Source of the DNA: Chloroflexota bacterium
GTDB taxonomy: Bacteria; Chloroflexota; Chloroflexia; Thermomicrobiales; UBA6265
DNA length: 9,380 nt
Assembly (NCBI GenBank): GCA_023423795.1
Contig: JAFAEX010000194.1
Span: 1-9,380, forward strand
Direction: 5' to 3'
The notes under the pieces are model-generated. The model searched no databases and was not told the DNA's origin. It worked only from the letters and a program-made list of their open reading frames with translations. This document shows positions 1 through 4,781 of the stretch, piece by piece. Numbering within the stretch: the first letter of the stretch is position 1; each line of letters begins with the position of its first letter. The position numbers and the translations under genes are program-made.

Positions 1-333
1 ACCGCCGACGGCGTGCGCCGGGTGCTGGCCGCCGAGCGCGGCGTGACCCGGCCCGCCGAGGACGCCGGCGCGCCTGCGGCGATTGCCGCGGACGCCGACC
101 CTGCCGCGCGCCCGCTCGAGGCCGACCTCGCCGCCGAGGTCGATGCCCTCCTCGGCGACCTGTTGCGGACGACCCGCGCGGCGGTCGCCGTCCTTTCCGC
201 CGATCTCGAATCCGGAGGTGCGGCCGCCAGTGATCCGGCCCGCAAGCAGGCCGCCGCCGCATGGCTCGACCGTGCGCCCGCCCTGCTGGAGGAGGTTGCC
301 CGCCTGCGCGCCGCCCCGCGTCGTTCCGGTTGA
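1..333 (+). CDS. 3' end of an unrecognised Ala-rich protein (partial)
   Basis: The reading frame is open from the first base of the window and stops with TGA at 331-333, so this is the C-terminal ~110 residues of a gene that begins upstream. The GTG at 13 is in frame but has no ribosome binding site in view and need not be the start. Third codon positions are almost all G or C, as in the clear genes here, which supports real coding. The peptide is rich in Ala, Arg and Asp with long helix-forming stretches (for example around LLGDLLRTTRAAVAVLSADL, then AWLDRAPALLEEVARLRA near the end) and has no Cys, no membrane segment and no motif I recognise. It looks like a helical tail or small helical protein. 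No function can be assigned. A GTG-initiated frame begins 11 bases after its stop and may be translated together with it, or the two may be one gene broken by a frameshift. Confidence 0.6.
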   Translation, partial: TADGVRRVLAAERGVTRPAEDAGAPAAIAADADPAARPLEADLAAEVDALLGDLLRTTRAAVAVLSADLESGGAAASDPARKQAAAAWLDRAPALLEEVARLRAAPRRSG

Positions 334-343
334 TGAGGACTGG

Positions 344-496
344 GTGCGCCGCCGAGTCCGTCGCGACCCGGTGATCCCCGTTCCCCAGCCGCGGGCGGCC
401 TTCGCGCGTGCAGCCGGTGCTTCGTCGCGTGGGCGGCCCATCGTGCGCTTCCCGGGCGAGGACTACCCGGACTGCGTGGGAGCGGACGCCGCATGA
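344..496 (+). CDS. possible small ORF (50 codons) after the partial gene
   Basis: A frame shifted by one relative to the upstream gene is open through this stretch and ends with TGA at 494-496. A GTG at 344 is preceded by GAGGA (335-339) at a short spacing of 4 bases. Nearly every codon ends in G or C, which is what coding sequence looks like in this genome and is the main reason to list it. The predicted peptide is basic at the start and ends in RPIVRFPGEDYPDCVGADAA. I do not recognise it. The same frame continues upstream under the preceding gene, so the alternative is that the two form one protein split by a frameshift or sequencing error near 310-333. Its last 34 bases overlap the 3' end of the convergent TetR gene, which argues for caution. 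Confidence 0.35.
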   Translation: MRRRVRRDPVIPVPQPRAAFARAAGASSRGRPIVRFPGEDYPDCVGADAA

Positions 497-1122
497 CCCT
501 CGGGTGACGCCCCGACCGCCCGAAGCACGAACGCCGCCACCTCTTGCGCGGTGTCGTCGAGCGGGCGCTGCGAGATCAGGAGCCGAAAGTAGAGCGGCGC
601 CAGCAGCGCCTCGGCCGCCAGCGACGGATCGATCCCGGGCGCTATCTCGCCGCGCGCCGCCGCCCGCTCGAACATCGTCCCGATCGCTGCCAGGCGGTAC
701 GGCCAGTACGGACCGCGGGTCTCCCGGGCGGCAAAGCGCGGGGCGGCCACCGTCGCCCGCACCAACCGGCTGCCCAGCGGAGAGGCGAGGAAGGCCACGC
801 TCCGCTCGACGAACGCCGTCACGTCGCCCCGAAGCGATCCGGTGTCGGGCAGCGGCACCTCCGCGCCGACGCGCTCGGCGACCGCGTCAACCACCAGTGC
901 TTCCCGCGTGCCCCAGCGGCGGTAGATCGTGGCGTCGTGGACGCCGGCCCGCGCCGCCACCTGCGGGATGGTGAACCCGTCCGGATCCTCGACCAGCAAC
1001 GCGAGCGTGGCGTCGAGCACGGCCGCACGCACCCGCGCGCTGCGTCCGCCCGGGCGCTGCTGCCGCGCCAAGCCGACGGGTTGGGCGTGGGGTGCCTCCG
1101 CCCGGGGTTCGTTCCGCTCCAC
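463..1122 (-). CDS. TetR/AcrR-family transcriptional repressor
   Basis: A ligand-responsive DNA-binding dimer of the TetR family, 219 aa. The N-terminal helix-turn-helix is clear at about residues 50-80: FTIPQVAARAGVHDATIYRR followed by WGTREALVVDA, the classic TetR arrangement with the Tyr at the end of the recognition helix. The C-terminal half (about 95-210) is helical and resembles the TetR_C ligand-binding domains that end in ...APLYFRLLISQRPLDD. I chose GTG at 1122 because GGAGG (1130-1134) lies 7 bases upstream. An in-frame ATG at 1161 would add 13 residues but has no ribosome binding site and directly overlaps a good -10 box (GATAAT, 1160-1165), so a transcript from that promoter would start inside the longer frame. 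The gene is divergent from the alpha/beta hydrolase across about 130 bp, the usual layout for a TetR repressor and its target, so it probably controls the hydrolase and itself. The ligand is unknown. Confidence 0.9.
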   Translation of the reverse strand: MERNEPRAEAPHAQPVGLARQQRPGGRSARVRAAVLDATLALLVEDPDGFTIPQVAARAGVHDATIYRRWGTREALVVDAVAERVGAEVPLPDTGSLRGDVTAFVERSVAFLASPLGSRLVRATVAAPRFAARETRGPYWPYRLAAIGTMFERAAARGEIAPGIDPSLAAEALLAPLYFRLLISQRPLDDTAQEVAAFVLRAVGASPEGHAASAPTQSG

Positions 1123-1159
1123 CGGCGTCCCTCCGTCCGTCTCGTCGTCCGCCACGCGC

Positions 1160-1186
1160 ATTATCGCAGATGACTTGCGTTTGCAA
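1160..1186 (-). promoter_or_regulatory. candidate promoter of the TetR gene
   Basis: On the minus strand GATAAT (1160-1165) matches the -10 consensus at five of six positions. A TTGCAA (1181-1186) lies 15 bases upstream and may serve as a weak -35, although the spacer is shorter than ideal. Transcription would start near 1153, giving a leader of about 30 bases before the GTG start at 1122 with its GGAGG. This is inferred from sequence only. Confidence 0.4.
1175..1186. promoter_or_regulatory. candidate TetR operator (TTGC-N4-GCAA palindrome)
   Basis: TTGCGTTTGCAA is a perfect 4+4 inverted repeat with a 4-base centre. It lies between the divergent TetR and hydrolase genes and overlaps both candidate -35 elements, exactly where binding of a TetR dimer would shut off both promoters. 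TetR-type operators are usually somewhat longer palindromes, so this may be only the core. Confidence 0.4.
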
Positions 1187-1203
1187 CGCGCCAAGGCTAT
1201 CCT
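1175..1203 (+). promoter_or_regulatory. candidate promoter of the alpha/beta hydrolase gene
   Basis: TTGCGT (1175-1180) and TATCCT (1198-1203) are separated by exactly 17 bases, the preferred sigma-70 spacing. The -10 matches consensus at four of six positions. Transcription would begin near 1210, about 43 bases before the GTG start at 1253. The palindromic operator candidate covers the -35 element. Confidence 0.45.
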
Positions 1204-1252
1204 TCGCCGCCTAACGCGGGCGGGCTGCGATAGTCGGCAACGGGGGTCGTGC

Positions 1253-2458
1253 GTGGCGCTGGTTTTTTCCGACGAGACGTTCTGGTTCGAACTGCTGCGC
1301 ACGATGGGGCATGCGCCCTACGGCGCGGCCGACCTCGGCGAGTGCCTCGCCGCCGCCGGCCGCATGGGCGACGGCGACTTCGAGCGTTGGCATCAGGAAT
1401 GGTTCCGGCTTGCCGAACGCGTCCGCGTCGAGGCCGAGGCGTCCGCCGCGGGCGGCCACGCGGTGAGCGCCCGCGGCGGTTTCCTGCGCGCGTCCAACTA
1501 CTACCGCGCCGCCGAGTTCTTCCTGCACGAGGACCCGGCCGATCCGCGCATCCTCGCCACCTGGCGGGCCAGCCGCGACGCCTTCGCCCGCGCCCTGCCG
1601 CTGCTGCCGCACCCGGCCGAGGCAGTCGAGATCCCCTACGACGGAACCACGCTGGCCGGCCATTTCTACCGGCCCGACGAGGACCCGCGTCCGCGCCCGC
1701 TCGTGATCTTCCACGGCGGGCTGGATTCCACGCTGGAGGAGTTGTATCCGGCCGCCGCGGCGGCGGCCGTCGCCCGCGGCTACGCCTGCCTGACCTTCAC
1801 CGGACCCGGCCAGGGGCGCGCCATCCGCGAACAGGGGTTGCCGTTCCGCCCCGACTGGGAGGCCGTCGTCTCCCCGGTCGTCGATTTCGCGCTCGGCCGG
1901 CCGGGCGTGGACCGCGAGCGAATCGCCCTGCTCGGCTGGAGCCTGGGCGGCCTGCTCGCGCCGCGGGCGGCAGCCTTCGAACCCCGGCTTGCCGCCCTCA
2001 TCGCCTGGGACGGCGCGTACGACAACTTCGCCTCCGCCCGCACCATGTTCCCGCCGGGCGAAGAAGACGCGGCCATCGCCCGGCTGCTGCGCGACCCGCG
2101 CTCGCTCGACGAGCATTTTCGCGCCCTGATAGCGGCCGGCACCGGCGCGCGTTGGGCCTTCGGCCACGGCATGTGGGCGTTCGGCGTCGATTCGCCCGGC
2201 GAGTTGATCGCCGCCGGCCGGGCCTACTCGTTACGCGGCATCGCCGAGCGGATCGCCTGCCCCACGCTCGTCTGCGAGGCCGACGCGGACCCCTTCTGGC
2301 AAGGCCAACCGGCGCAGCTCTACGCCGCGCTCACCTGCCCGAAGACCCTGATCCGGTTCACCGCCGAAGAGGGCGCCGGCGAGCACTGCCACGTCGGCGC
2401 CCACACCCTCTTCCACCAGCGCGCCTTCGACTGGCTCGACGACGTACTCCGGCGGTAG
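1253..2458 (+). CDS. alpha/beta hydrolase (FrsA/DUF1100-like esterase family)
   Basis: A serine hydrolase of 401 aa, predicted cytoplasmic since no signal peptide is present. Residues 1-125 form a helical N-terminal lid region (FWFELLRTMGHAPYG, then SNYYRAAEFFLHEDPADPR), as in the FrsA-like group that includes 2,6-dihydropseudooxynicotine hydrolase. The hydrolase core follows: the oxyanion-hole strand LVIFHGGLDST (150-160), nucleophile Ser230 in the elbow GWSLGG (228-233), an acidic residue in CEADADPFW (Asp344 or Asp346), and His378 in GAGEHCH. The full triad is therefore present and the enzyme should be active. Length and order fit the family. The start is GTG with GGGGG (1242-1246) six bases upstream; the frame is open far upstream, but there it only mirrors the TetR gene. 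It is divergent from that TetR gene and probably repressed by it, which suggests an inducible role on a specific ester, amide or C-C bond substrate. The substrate cannot be read from the sequence. Confidence 0.9.
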   Translation: MALVFSDETFWFELLRTMGHAPYGAADLGECLAAAGRMGDGDFERWHQEWFRLAERVRVEAEASAAGGHAVSARGGFLRASNYYRAAEFFLHEDPADPRILATWRASRDAFARALPLLPHPAEAVEIPYDGTTLAGHFYRPDEDPRPRPLVIFHGGLDSTLEELYPAAAAAAVARGYACLTFTGPGQGRAIREQGLPFRPDWEAVVSPVVDFALGRPGVDRERIALLGWSLGGLLAPRAAAFEPRLAALIAWDGAYDNFASARTMFPPGEEDAAIARLLRDPRSLDEHFRALIAAGTGARWAFGHGMWAFGVDSPGELIAAGRAYSLRGIAERIACPTLVCEADADPFWQGQPAQLYAALTCPKTLIRFTAEEGAGEHCHVGAHTLFHQRAFDWLDDVLRR

Positions 2459-2462
2459 CGCC

Positions 2463-2494
2463 GAGTCACGGAGTCGGCAAGTCGGCGGGTCGGC
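2463..2494. repeat. octanucleotide tandem repeat after the hydrolase gene
   Basis: Four 8-base units in a row, GAGTCACG, GAGTCGGC, AAGTCGGC and GGGTCGGC, begin 5 bases after the hydrolase stop. The last three share GTCGGC in register. No terminator-like T tract follows. Confidence 0.6.
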
Positions 2495-2525
2495 AAGCAT
2501 TGGAGCCGCACCGGCCTACCATTTC

Positions 2526-2553
2526 TCGGCCCTCGGCCCTCGGCCCTCGGCCC
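2526..2553. repeat. heptanucleotide tandem repeat (TCGGCCC x4)
   Basis: Four perfect copies of TCGGCCC lie end to end, followed by a partial unit that runs almost to the stop codon of the SnoaL-like gene at 2558-2560. It sits between the convergent 3' ends of the hydrolase and SnoaL-like genes. The same heptamer phase (GCCCTCG) appears on the minus strand of the 3441-3490 repeat. Confidence 0.85.
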
Positions 2554-2557
2554 TCGT

Positions 2558-3082
2558 TCACTCGCCGGCGAACTGCACCGCGAAGGTGGCGCGGTCGTAG
2601 TAGAACGTGTCGCGGACGATGAGGCCGTCGAGCAGTTCCATCACCGAGACGCCGGGGATGGCGATGGACTGGCCGCTGCCGGGGCCGAGGCCGGGGATCT
2701 CGCCGGTGTAGCTGCCGGTGTAGACCCACTCCAGCGCCGCCCGGCTGCCGTCCGCGCTGACGAAGCCGCCGCGCGGGTCGAGGTGCAGGTCGGGGAACCC
2801 CGCGAAGTTGGCGGTCGCCCACTGCCGGATCGCCTCGCGGCCTTCCAGCACCGGCCCGTCGATCACCGCCTCGGAGAGGACCGCGTCCTCGTGGTAGAGC
2901 GCCGCGATGGCGTCCGGGTCGTGGGCGTCCCACGCCGCGACCACCGCATCCAGCGGGGCCGGAAGCGCCGCCCCGCCGGACCCGGCGGCCTCCGGCGTCG
3001 CGTCCTGCGCCGCGCCCAGCCGTCCGGTCGCCAGCACTGCGCCGCCCGCCAGCACCGTCCCGATCATCGTTCGCCGCCGCAT
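2558..3082 (-). CDS. secreted SnoaL-like (NTF2-fold) protein
   Basis: A 174-aa protein with an N-terminal export signal and a SnoaL-like domain. Residues 1-26 read MRRRTMIGTVLAGGAVLATG then RLGAAQ. The arginine cluster before a hydrophobic stretch is compatible with Tat export, and cleavage is likely near GAAQ-DATPEA. The domain (about 42-172) shows SnoaL/polyketide-cyclase features: VVAAWDAHDPDAIAALYHED, EGREAIRQWATANFAGFPDLHL, then paired strands with WVYTGSYTGEIPG and a final MELLDGLIVRDTFYYDR. This small cone-shaped fold binds hydrophobic ligands, and many secreted members have no known reaction. An ATG 26 codons upstream exists, but the ATG at 3082 has GGAGG seven bases before it and places the signal peptide correctly. 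It stands alone: the convergent neighbour is the hydrolase, and no partner is encoded on the same strand nearby. Confidence 0.87.
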   Translation of the reverse strand: MRRRTMIGTVLAGGAVLATGRLGAAQDATPEAAGSGGAALPAPLDAVVAAWDAHDPDAIAALYHEDAVLSEAVIDGPVLEGREAIRQWATANFAGFPDLHLDPRGGFVSADGSRAALEWVYTGSYTGEIPGLGPGSGQSIAIPGVSVMELLDGLIVRDTFYYDRATFAVQFAGE

Positions 3083-3140
3083 CGTCGATCCTCCCCGTGG
3101 CCGGGCTGCCCGCCCGATTCGGCATCCTTCGCCGTGGTCC

Positions 3141-3149
3141 ATCGTAGCA
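3141..3149 (-). promoter_or_regulatory. candidate extended -10 of the SnoaL-like gene
   Basis: On the minus strand TGCTACGAT carries a -10-like TACGAT with the TG dinucleotide of an extended -10, 59 bases upstream of the ATG at 3082. No good -35 is visible, which is acceptable for an extended -10 promoter. The cupin gene has the related TACGCT at a similar distance. Confidence 0.35.
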
Positions 3150-3190
3150 GCGGTCCGCACCAGGGACGCACGGCCGGGCCGGCGCGGGAA

Positions 3191-3241
3191 GCCCCGGCGC
3201 CGGCAACGGGCCGGGGCCGCCCGGCAGCGGGCGGCCCCGGC
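3191..3241. repeat. strong GC hairpin with a competing third arm
   Basis: A perfect 14-bp stem is formed by 3210-3223 and 3228-3241 around the tetraloop GCAG. An additional GCCCCGGC at 3191-3198 is identical to the distal part of the right arm (3234-3241), so the middle arm GCCGGGGC (3210-3217) can pair with either one. A purine tract (GAGGGAAGGGGG) follows, resembling the hairpin-plus-G-tract order of the modules at 4120-4730. There is no T tract. Confidence 0.6.
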
Positions 3242-3440
3242 GAGGGAAGGGGGAAGGACGCCCGGCGCCGCCCGGTGGGGAAAACGAGCGGGGCCGAGCG
3301 CGGAAGCCGGCGATGGGAACGATGCCGCGCGACCAAGCGGTGTCGTGACGAGTCCGGTGCATCGCGCCGGCGGCTCGCGGCGCCGTCCCGAGCGTAGGGC
3401 CTCGGCGTCCGCTGGTGGTCAAGGAATCGTGAACGGTGGG

Positions 3441-3490
3441 AACGCGAAGGCCGCACGCCGAACGCGAGGGCCGCACGCCGAACGCGGAGC
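3441..3490. repeat. 20-bp tandem repeat built of heptamer-like blocks
   Basis: Two 20-bp units (3441-3460 and 3461-3480) differ at one position, and a third partial unit AACGCGGAG follows. On the minus strand each unit reads as GCGTTCG, GCGTGCG and GCCCTCG or GCCTTCG with one base missing. It is thus a higher-order array of 7-mers, one of which is identical to the 2526-2553 repeat unit in a shifted phase. Confidence 0.75.
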
Positions 3491-3575
3491 CTGTTGTCGC
3501 CGTCGCGATGCGAGCGCCGCCGCCGATCGGGGGACGTGAAGCGCCGCCGTCCCCCCACCCTGTGCCCGCTCGGGC

Positions 3576-3581
3576 TACGCT
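3576..3581 (+). promoter_or_regulatory. candidate -10 box of the cupin gene
   Basis: TACGCT within GGGCTACGCTGG lies 64 bases before the ATG at 3645. It resembles the TACGAT box before the SnoaL-like gene in both sequence and distance. No -35 can be pointed out. Confidence 0.3.
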
Positions 3582-3644
3582 GGCGCGGGCGCGTGGCGGC
3601 GTGGAGCCAGCCGGCAGGCGCGCCGGCGAACGAGGGGAGGACGG

Positions 3645-4052
3645 ATGGGACGCATTCCGGGCGTGACGACGGGCAACGCCGGCGGCGAGGTCGCCCGCCA
3701 GGGCTGGTTCGTCGGCCACTTCATGGACGACGGCCCCGACGGCGCGGAGGCGCTGCGCACGGGCGACGTCGAGGTCAAGTGGAGCGTCTACGAGGGCGGC
3801 GAAACCCGCGACGGCTGGGGCGCCAACCGCACCGCGACCACGCTGGCGGTGCTGGTGCGCGGCCGCTTCCACTTGTGCTTCCCCGGCGGCGACGTCTGGC
3901 TGGAGCGCGAAGGCGACTTCGCCCTCTGGCAGCCGAACGTCCCGCACTACTGGCACCCAGACGGACCAGCGGTCGTGCTCACCGTCCGCTGGCCCTCCAC
4001 CCCGGGCGACAGTTACGCGGTCCCGAACGAGGCGACAGGCGACGGGCGATAG
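3645..4052 (+). CDS. small cupin-like protein
   Basis: A 135-aa cytoplasmic protein that fits a single cupin barrel. After an N-terminal segment containing GWFVGHFMDDG (20-30) there are alternating strands: VEVKWSVYEGGE (42-53), TTLAVLVRGRFHLCFPGG (65-82), VWLEREGDFALWQPNVPHYW (84-103), and VVLTVRWP (110-117). The turn GDFALWQPNVPHYWH matches the second cupin motif (G...P..PH), with His101 and His104 available. The usual HxH of the first motif is absent, so metal binding is uncertain and the role could be ligand sensing or structural. The ATG at 3645 is preceded by GGGGAGG (3634-3640) with a rather short gap of 4 bases. The final codons, encoding EATGDGR, and the TAG stop lie inside a heptanucleotide repeat, so the natural C-terminus has probably been rewritten by repeat insertion. 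Substrate and pathway are unknown, and no operon partner is visible. Confidence 0.8.
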   Translation: MGRIPGVTTGNAGGEVARQGWFVGHFMDDGPDGAEALRTGDVEVKWSVYEGGETRDGWGANRTATTLAVLVRGRFHLCFPGGDVWLEREGDFALWQPNVPHYWHPDGPAVVLTVRWPSTPGDSYAVPNEATGDGR

Positions 4053-4108
4053 GCGACAGAAGCGCGTATCGCTGTCGCCTGCCGCACGTCGCCTGTCGCC
4101 TGTCGCCT
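4030..4108. repeat. inverted heptanucleotide arrays forming a long hairpin
   Basis: The left arm has four 7-mers (AGGCGAC, AGGCGAC, GGGCGAT, AGGCGAC; 4030-4057). The right arm has five (GTCGCCT, GCCGCAC, then GTCGCCT three times; 4074-4108). Bases 4051-4059 pair perfectly with 4072-4080. Counting outward, 4030-4043 pairs perfectly with 4088-4101, and the intervening heptamer is partly mismatched, giving a stem of about 30 bp over a 12-base loop. The cupin stop codon (4050-4052) is in the stem, so the structure could act as a transcript 3'-end stabiliser or a weak terminator although no T tract follows. Confidence 0.85.
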
Positions 4109-4119
4109 GAGGAAATGGT

Positions 4120-4250
4120 GAACCCGGCCGGGGGAGCGGCCGGGTTCGTGGGGGGAGGGATGGGATTGGGGAATCCCGGGGAGGGCGGCGGGGGGAGGGA
4201 TCCGTCGTCCTCTGCCCGTGTCTACGCCGGCCGCTCCGGATCGGATTCAT
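4120..4250. repeat. hairpin/G-tract module, copy 1
   Basis: It begins with GAACCCGGCCG (4120-4130), loop GGGGAG, then CGGCCGGGTTC (4137-4147), a perfect 11-bp stem. A G-rich stretch (4150-4199) with two potential quadruplex motifs follows, including a small GGGATT/AATCCC hairpin (4162-4177). It ends with a tail containing GTCGTCCTCTGCCCGTGTCT and CGGATTCAT at 4242-4250. It directly abuts the heptamer hairpin of the cupin gene. Confidence 0.85.
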
Positions 4251-4319
4251 CGTGGCCGGATCGGGTTTCGAGATGCCCCGTTCCCCGGCGGAGAACGGCC
4301 TACTACGCCGGACATACAC

Positions 4320-4452
4320 GAACCCGGCCGGGGGAGCGGCCGGGTTCATGCGGGAAGGGGGAGGGAGATTGGGAGTTCGTTCGGGAGGGCGTCGGGTAGG
4401 GGCCGTCGCGCCTCTATCCCCATCTACGTCGGCGCTCTCCGGCCGGATTCAT
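4320..4452. repeat. hairpin/G-tract module, copy 2 (diverged)
   Basis: The first 27 bases, including both hairpin arms (4320-4330, 4337-4347) and loop, are the same as copy 1 and start exactly 200 bp after it. The G tract (4352-4373) keeps four G runs but the GGGATT/AATCCC hairpin is lost. The tail is diverged but ends with the same CGGATTCAT (4444-4452). A short block CCGGACATACAC precedes it, related to CCGGACACACGA before copy 3. Confidence 0.8.
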
Positions 4453-4601
4453 TTCCGGTTTCCGGATTTCGCCGGGCCTGTCCGCCGGGGCGCTTCGCTC
4501 GCCGCGGCACCGGTCCGACAAGGTCTCCCACTTGCGCAGGCGGCGGTCGAGGTCGCCCTCAACCGAGGCTCCGCCGGCCGCGCCGGGAGCCGGACACACG
4601 A

Positions 4602-4730
4602 GAACCCGGCCGGGGGAAGCGGCCGGGTTCAAGGGGGAAGGGAGGGATTGGGAATCCCGGGAGGGCGGCGGGGGGAGGGTTCCGTCGTCCTCTGCCCGTG
4701 TCTACGCACGCGTTCCCGGATCGGATTCAT
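4602..4730. repeat. hairpin/G-tract module, copy 3
   Basis: Arms GAACCCGGCCG (4602-4612) and CGGCCGGGTTC (4620-4630) flank a 7-base loop GGGGAAG. The G tract (4633-4679), the GGGATT/AATCCC hairpin (4644-4658) and the tail through CGGATTCAT (4722-4730) are nearly identical to copy 1, much closer than either is to copy 2. It ends about 50 bp from the 3' end of the metallopeptidase gene. Confidence 0.85.
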
Positions 4731-4781
4731 CGGCTGCCGTACGGATGGCGCGAACGCCCTGCCGGGTCCGGCTGGTTCGCG

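Larger units (their letters stand above)
3083..3644. other. gene-free region between SnoaL-like and cupin genes
   Basis: About 560 bp separates these divergent genes. Long open frames cross it on both strands but they are Arg/Pro-rich translations of GC-rich repeats with no recognisable domain. The region holds a -10-like box for each gene, a strong GC hairpin with a competing third arm (3191-3241), and a 20-bp direct repeat (3441-3490). I see nothing identifiable in the remaining ~300 bp. Confidence 0.6.
4053..4781. other. gene-free, repeat-dense region
   Basis: About 730 bp lies between the convergent 3' ends of the cupin and metallopeptidase genes. It is packed with the right half of the heptamer hairpin and three copies of a ~130-bp hairpin/G-tract module. 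Between modules are 69 bp (4251-4319) and 149 bp (4453-4601) of unidentified GC-rich sequence; the first contains a small CCGTTC/GAACGG hairpin. Open frames across it are repetitive and I consider them noncoding. Confidence 0.65.

Noticed and set aside
929..1252. Upstream extension of the hydrolase frame by 108 codons
   Set aside because: It mirrors the TetR gene on the opposite strand and has no hydrolase-family similarity. The GTG at 1253 has a ribosome binding site and a correctly spaced promoter.
4120..4147. Rho-independent terminator for the cupin or metallopeptidase gene
   Set aside because: The stem is strong but no T tract follows on either strand, and the same hairpin is present three times, so it is better described as part of a repeat module. 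A termination effect remains possible.
2466..4349. A 627-codon open frame on the minus strand covering the SnoaL-like gene, the intergenic repeats and the cupin gene
   Set aside because: It crosses two well-supported genes in other frames and its translation is Arg/Gly/Pro-rich sequence generated by repeats and GC-rich shadow coding. No domain is visible.
4414..4632. A 72-codon minus-strand frame with T-box-like GGTGCCGCGG (4502-4511) in a GC-rich leader
   Set aside because: The match to the T-box core GGTACCGCGG is short, no aminoacyl-tRNA synthetase or amino-acid gene follows on that strand, and no specifier or antiterminator arrangement could be recognised. The frame itself is made of repeat sequence.
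4120..4730. CRISPR-like array
   Set aside because: There are only three copies, the repeats are ~130 bp and diverged, spacing is 69 and 149 bp, and no cas gene is present.
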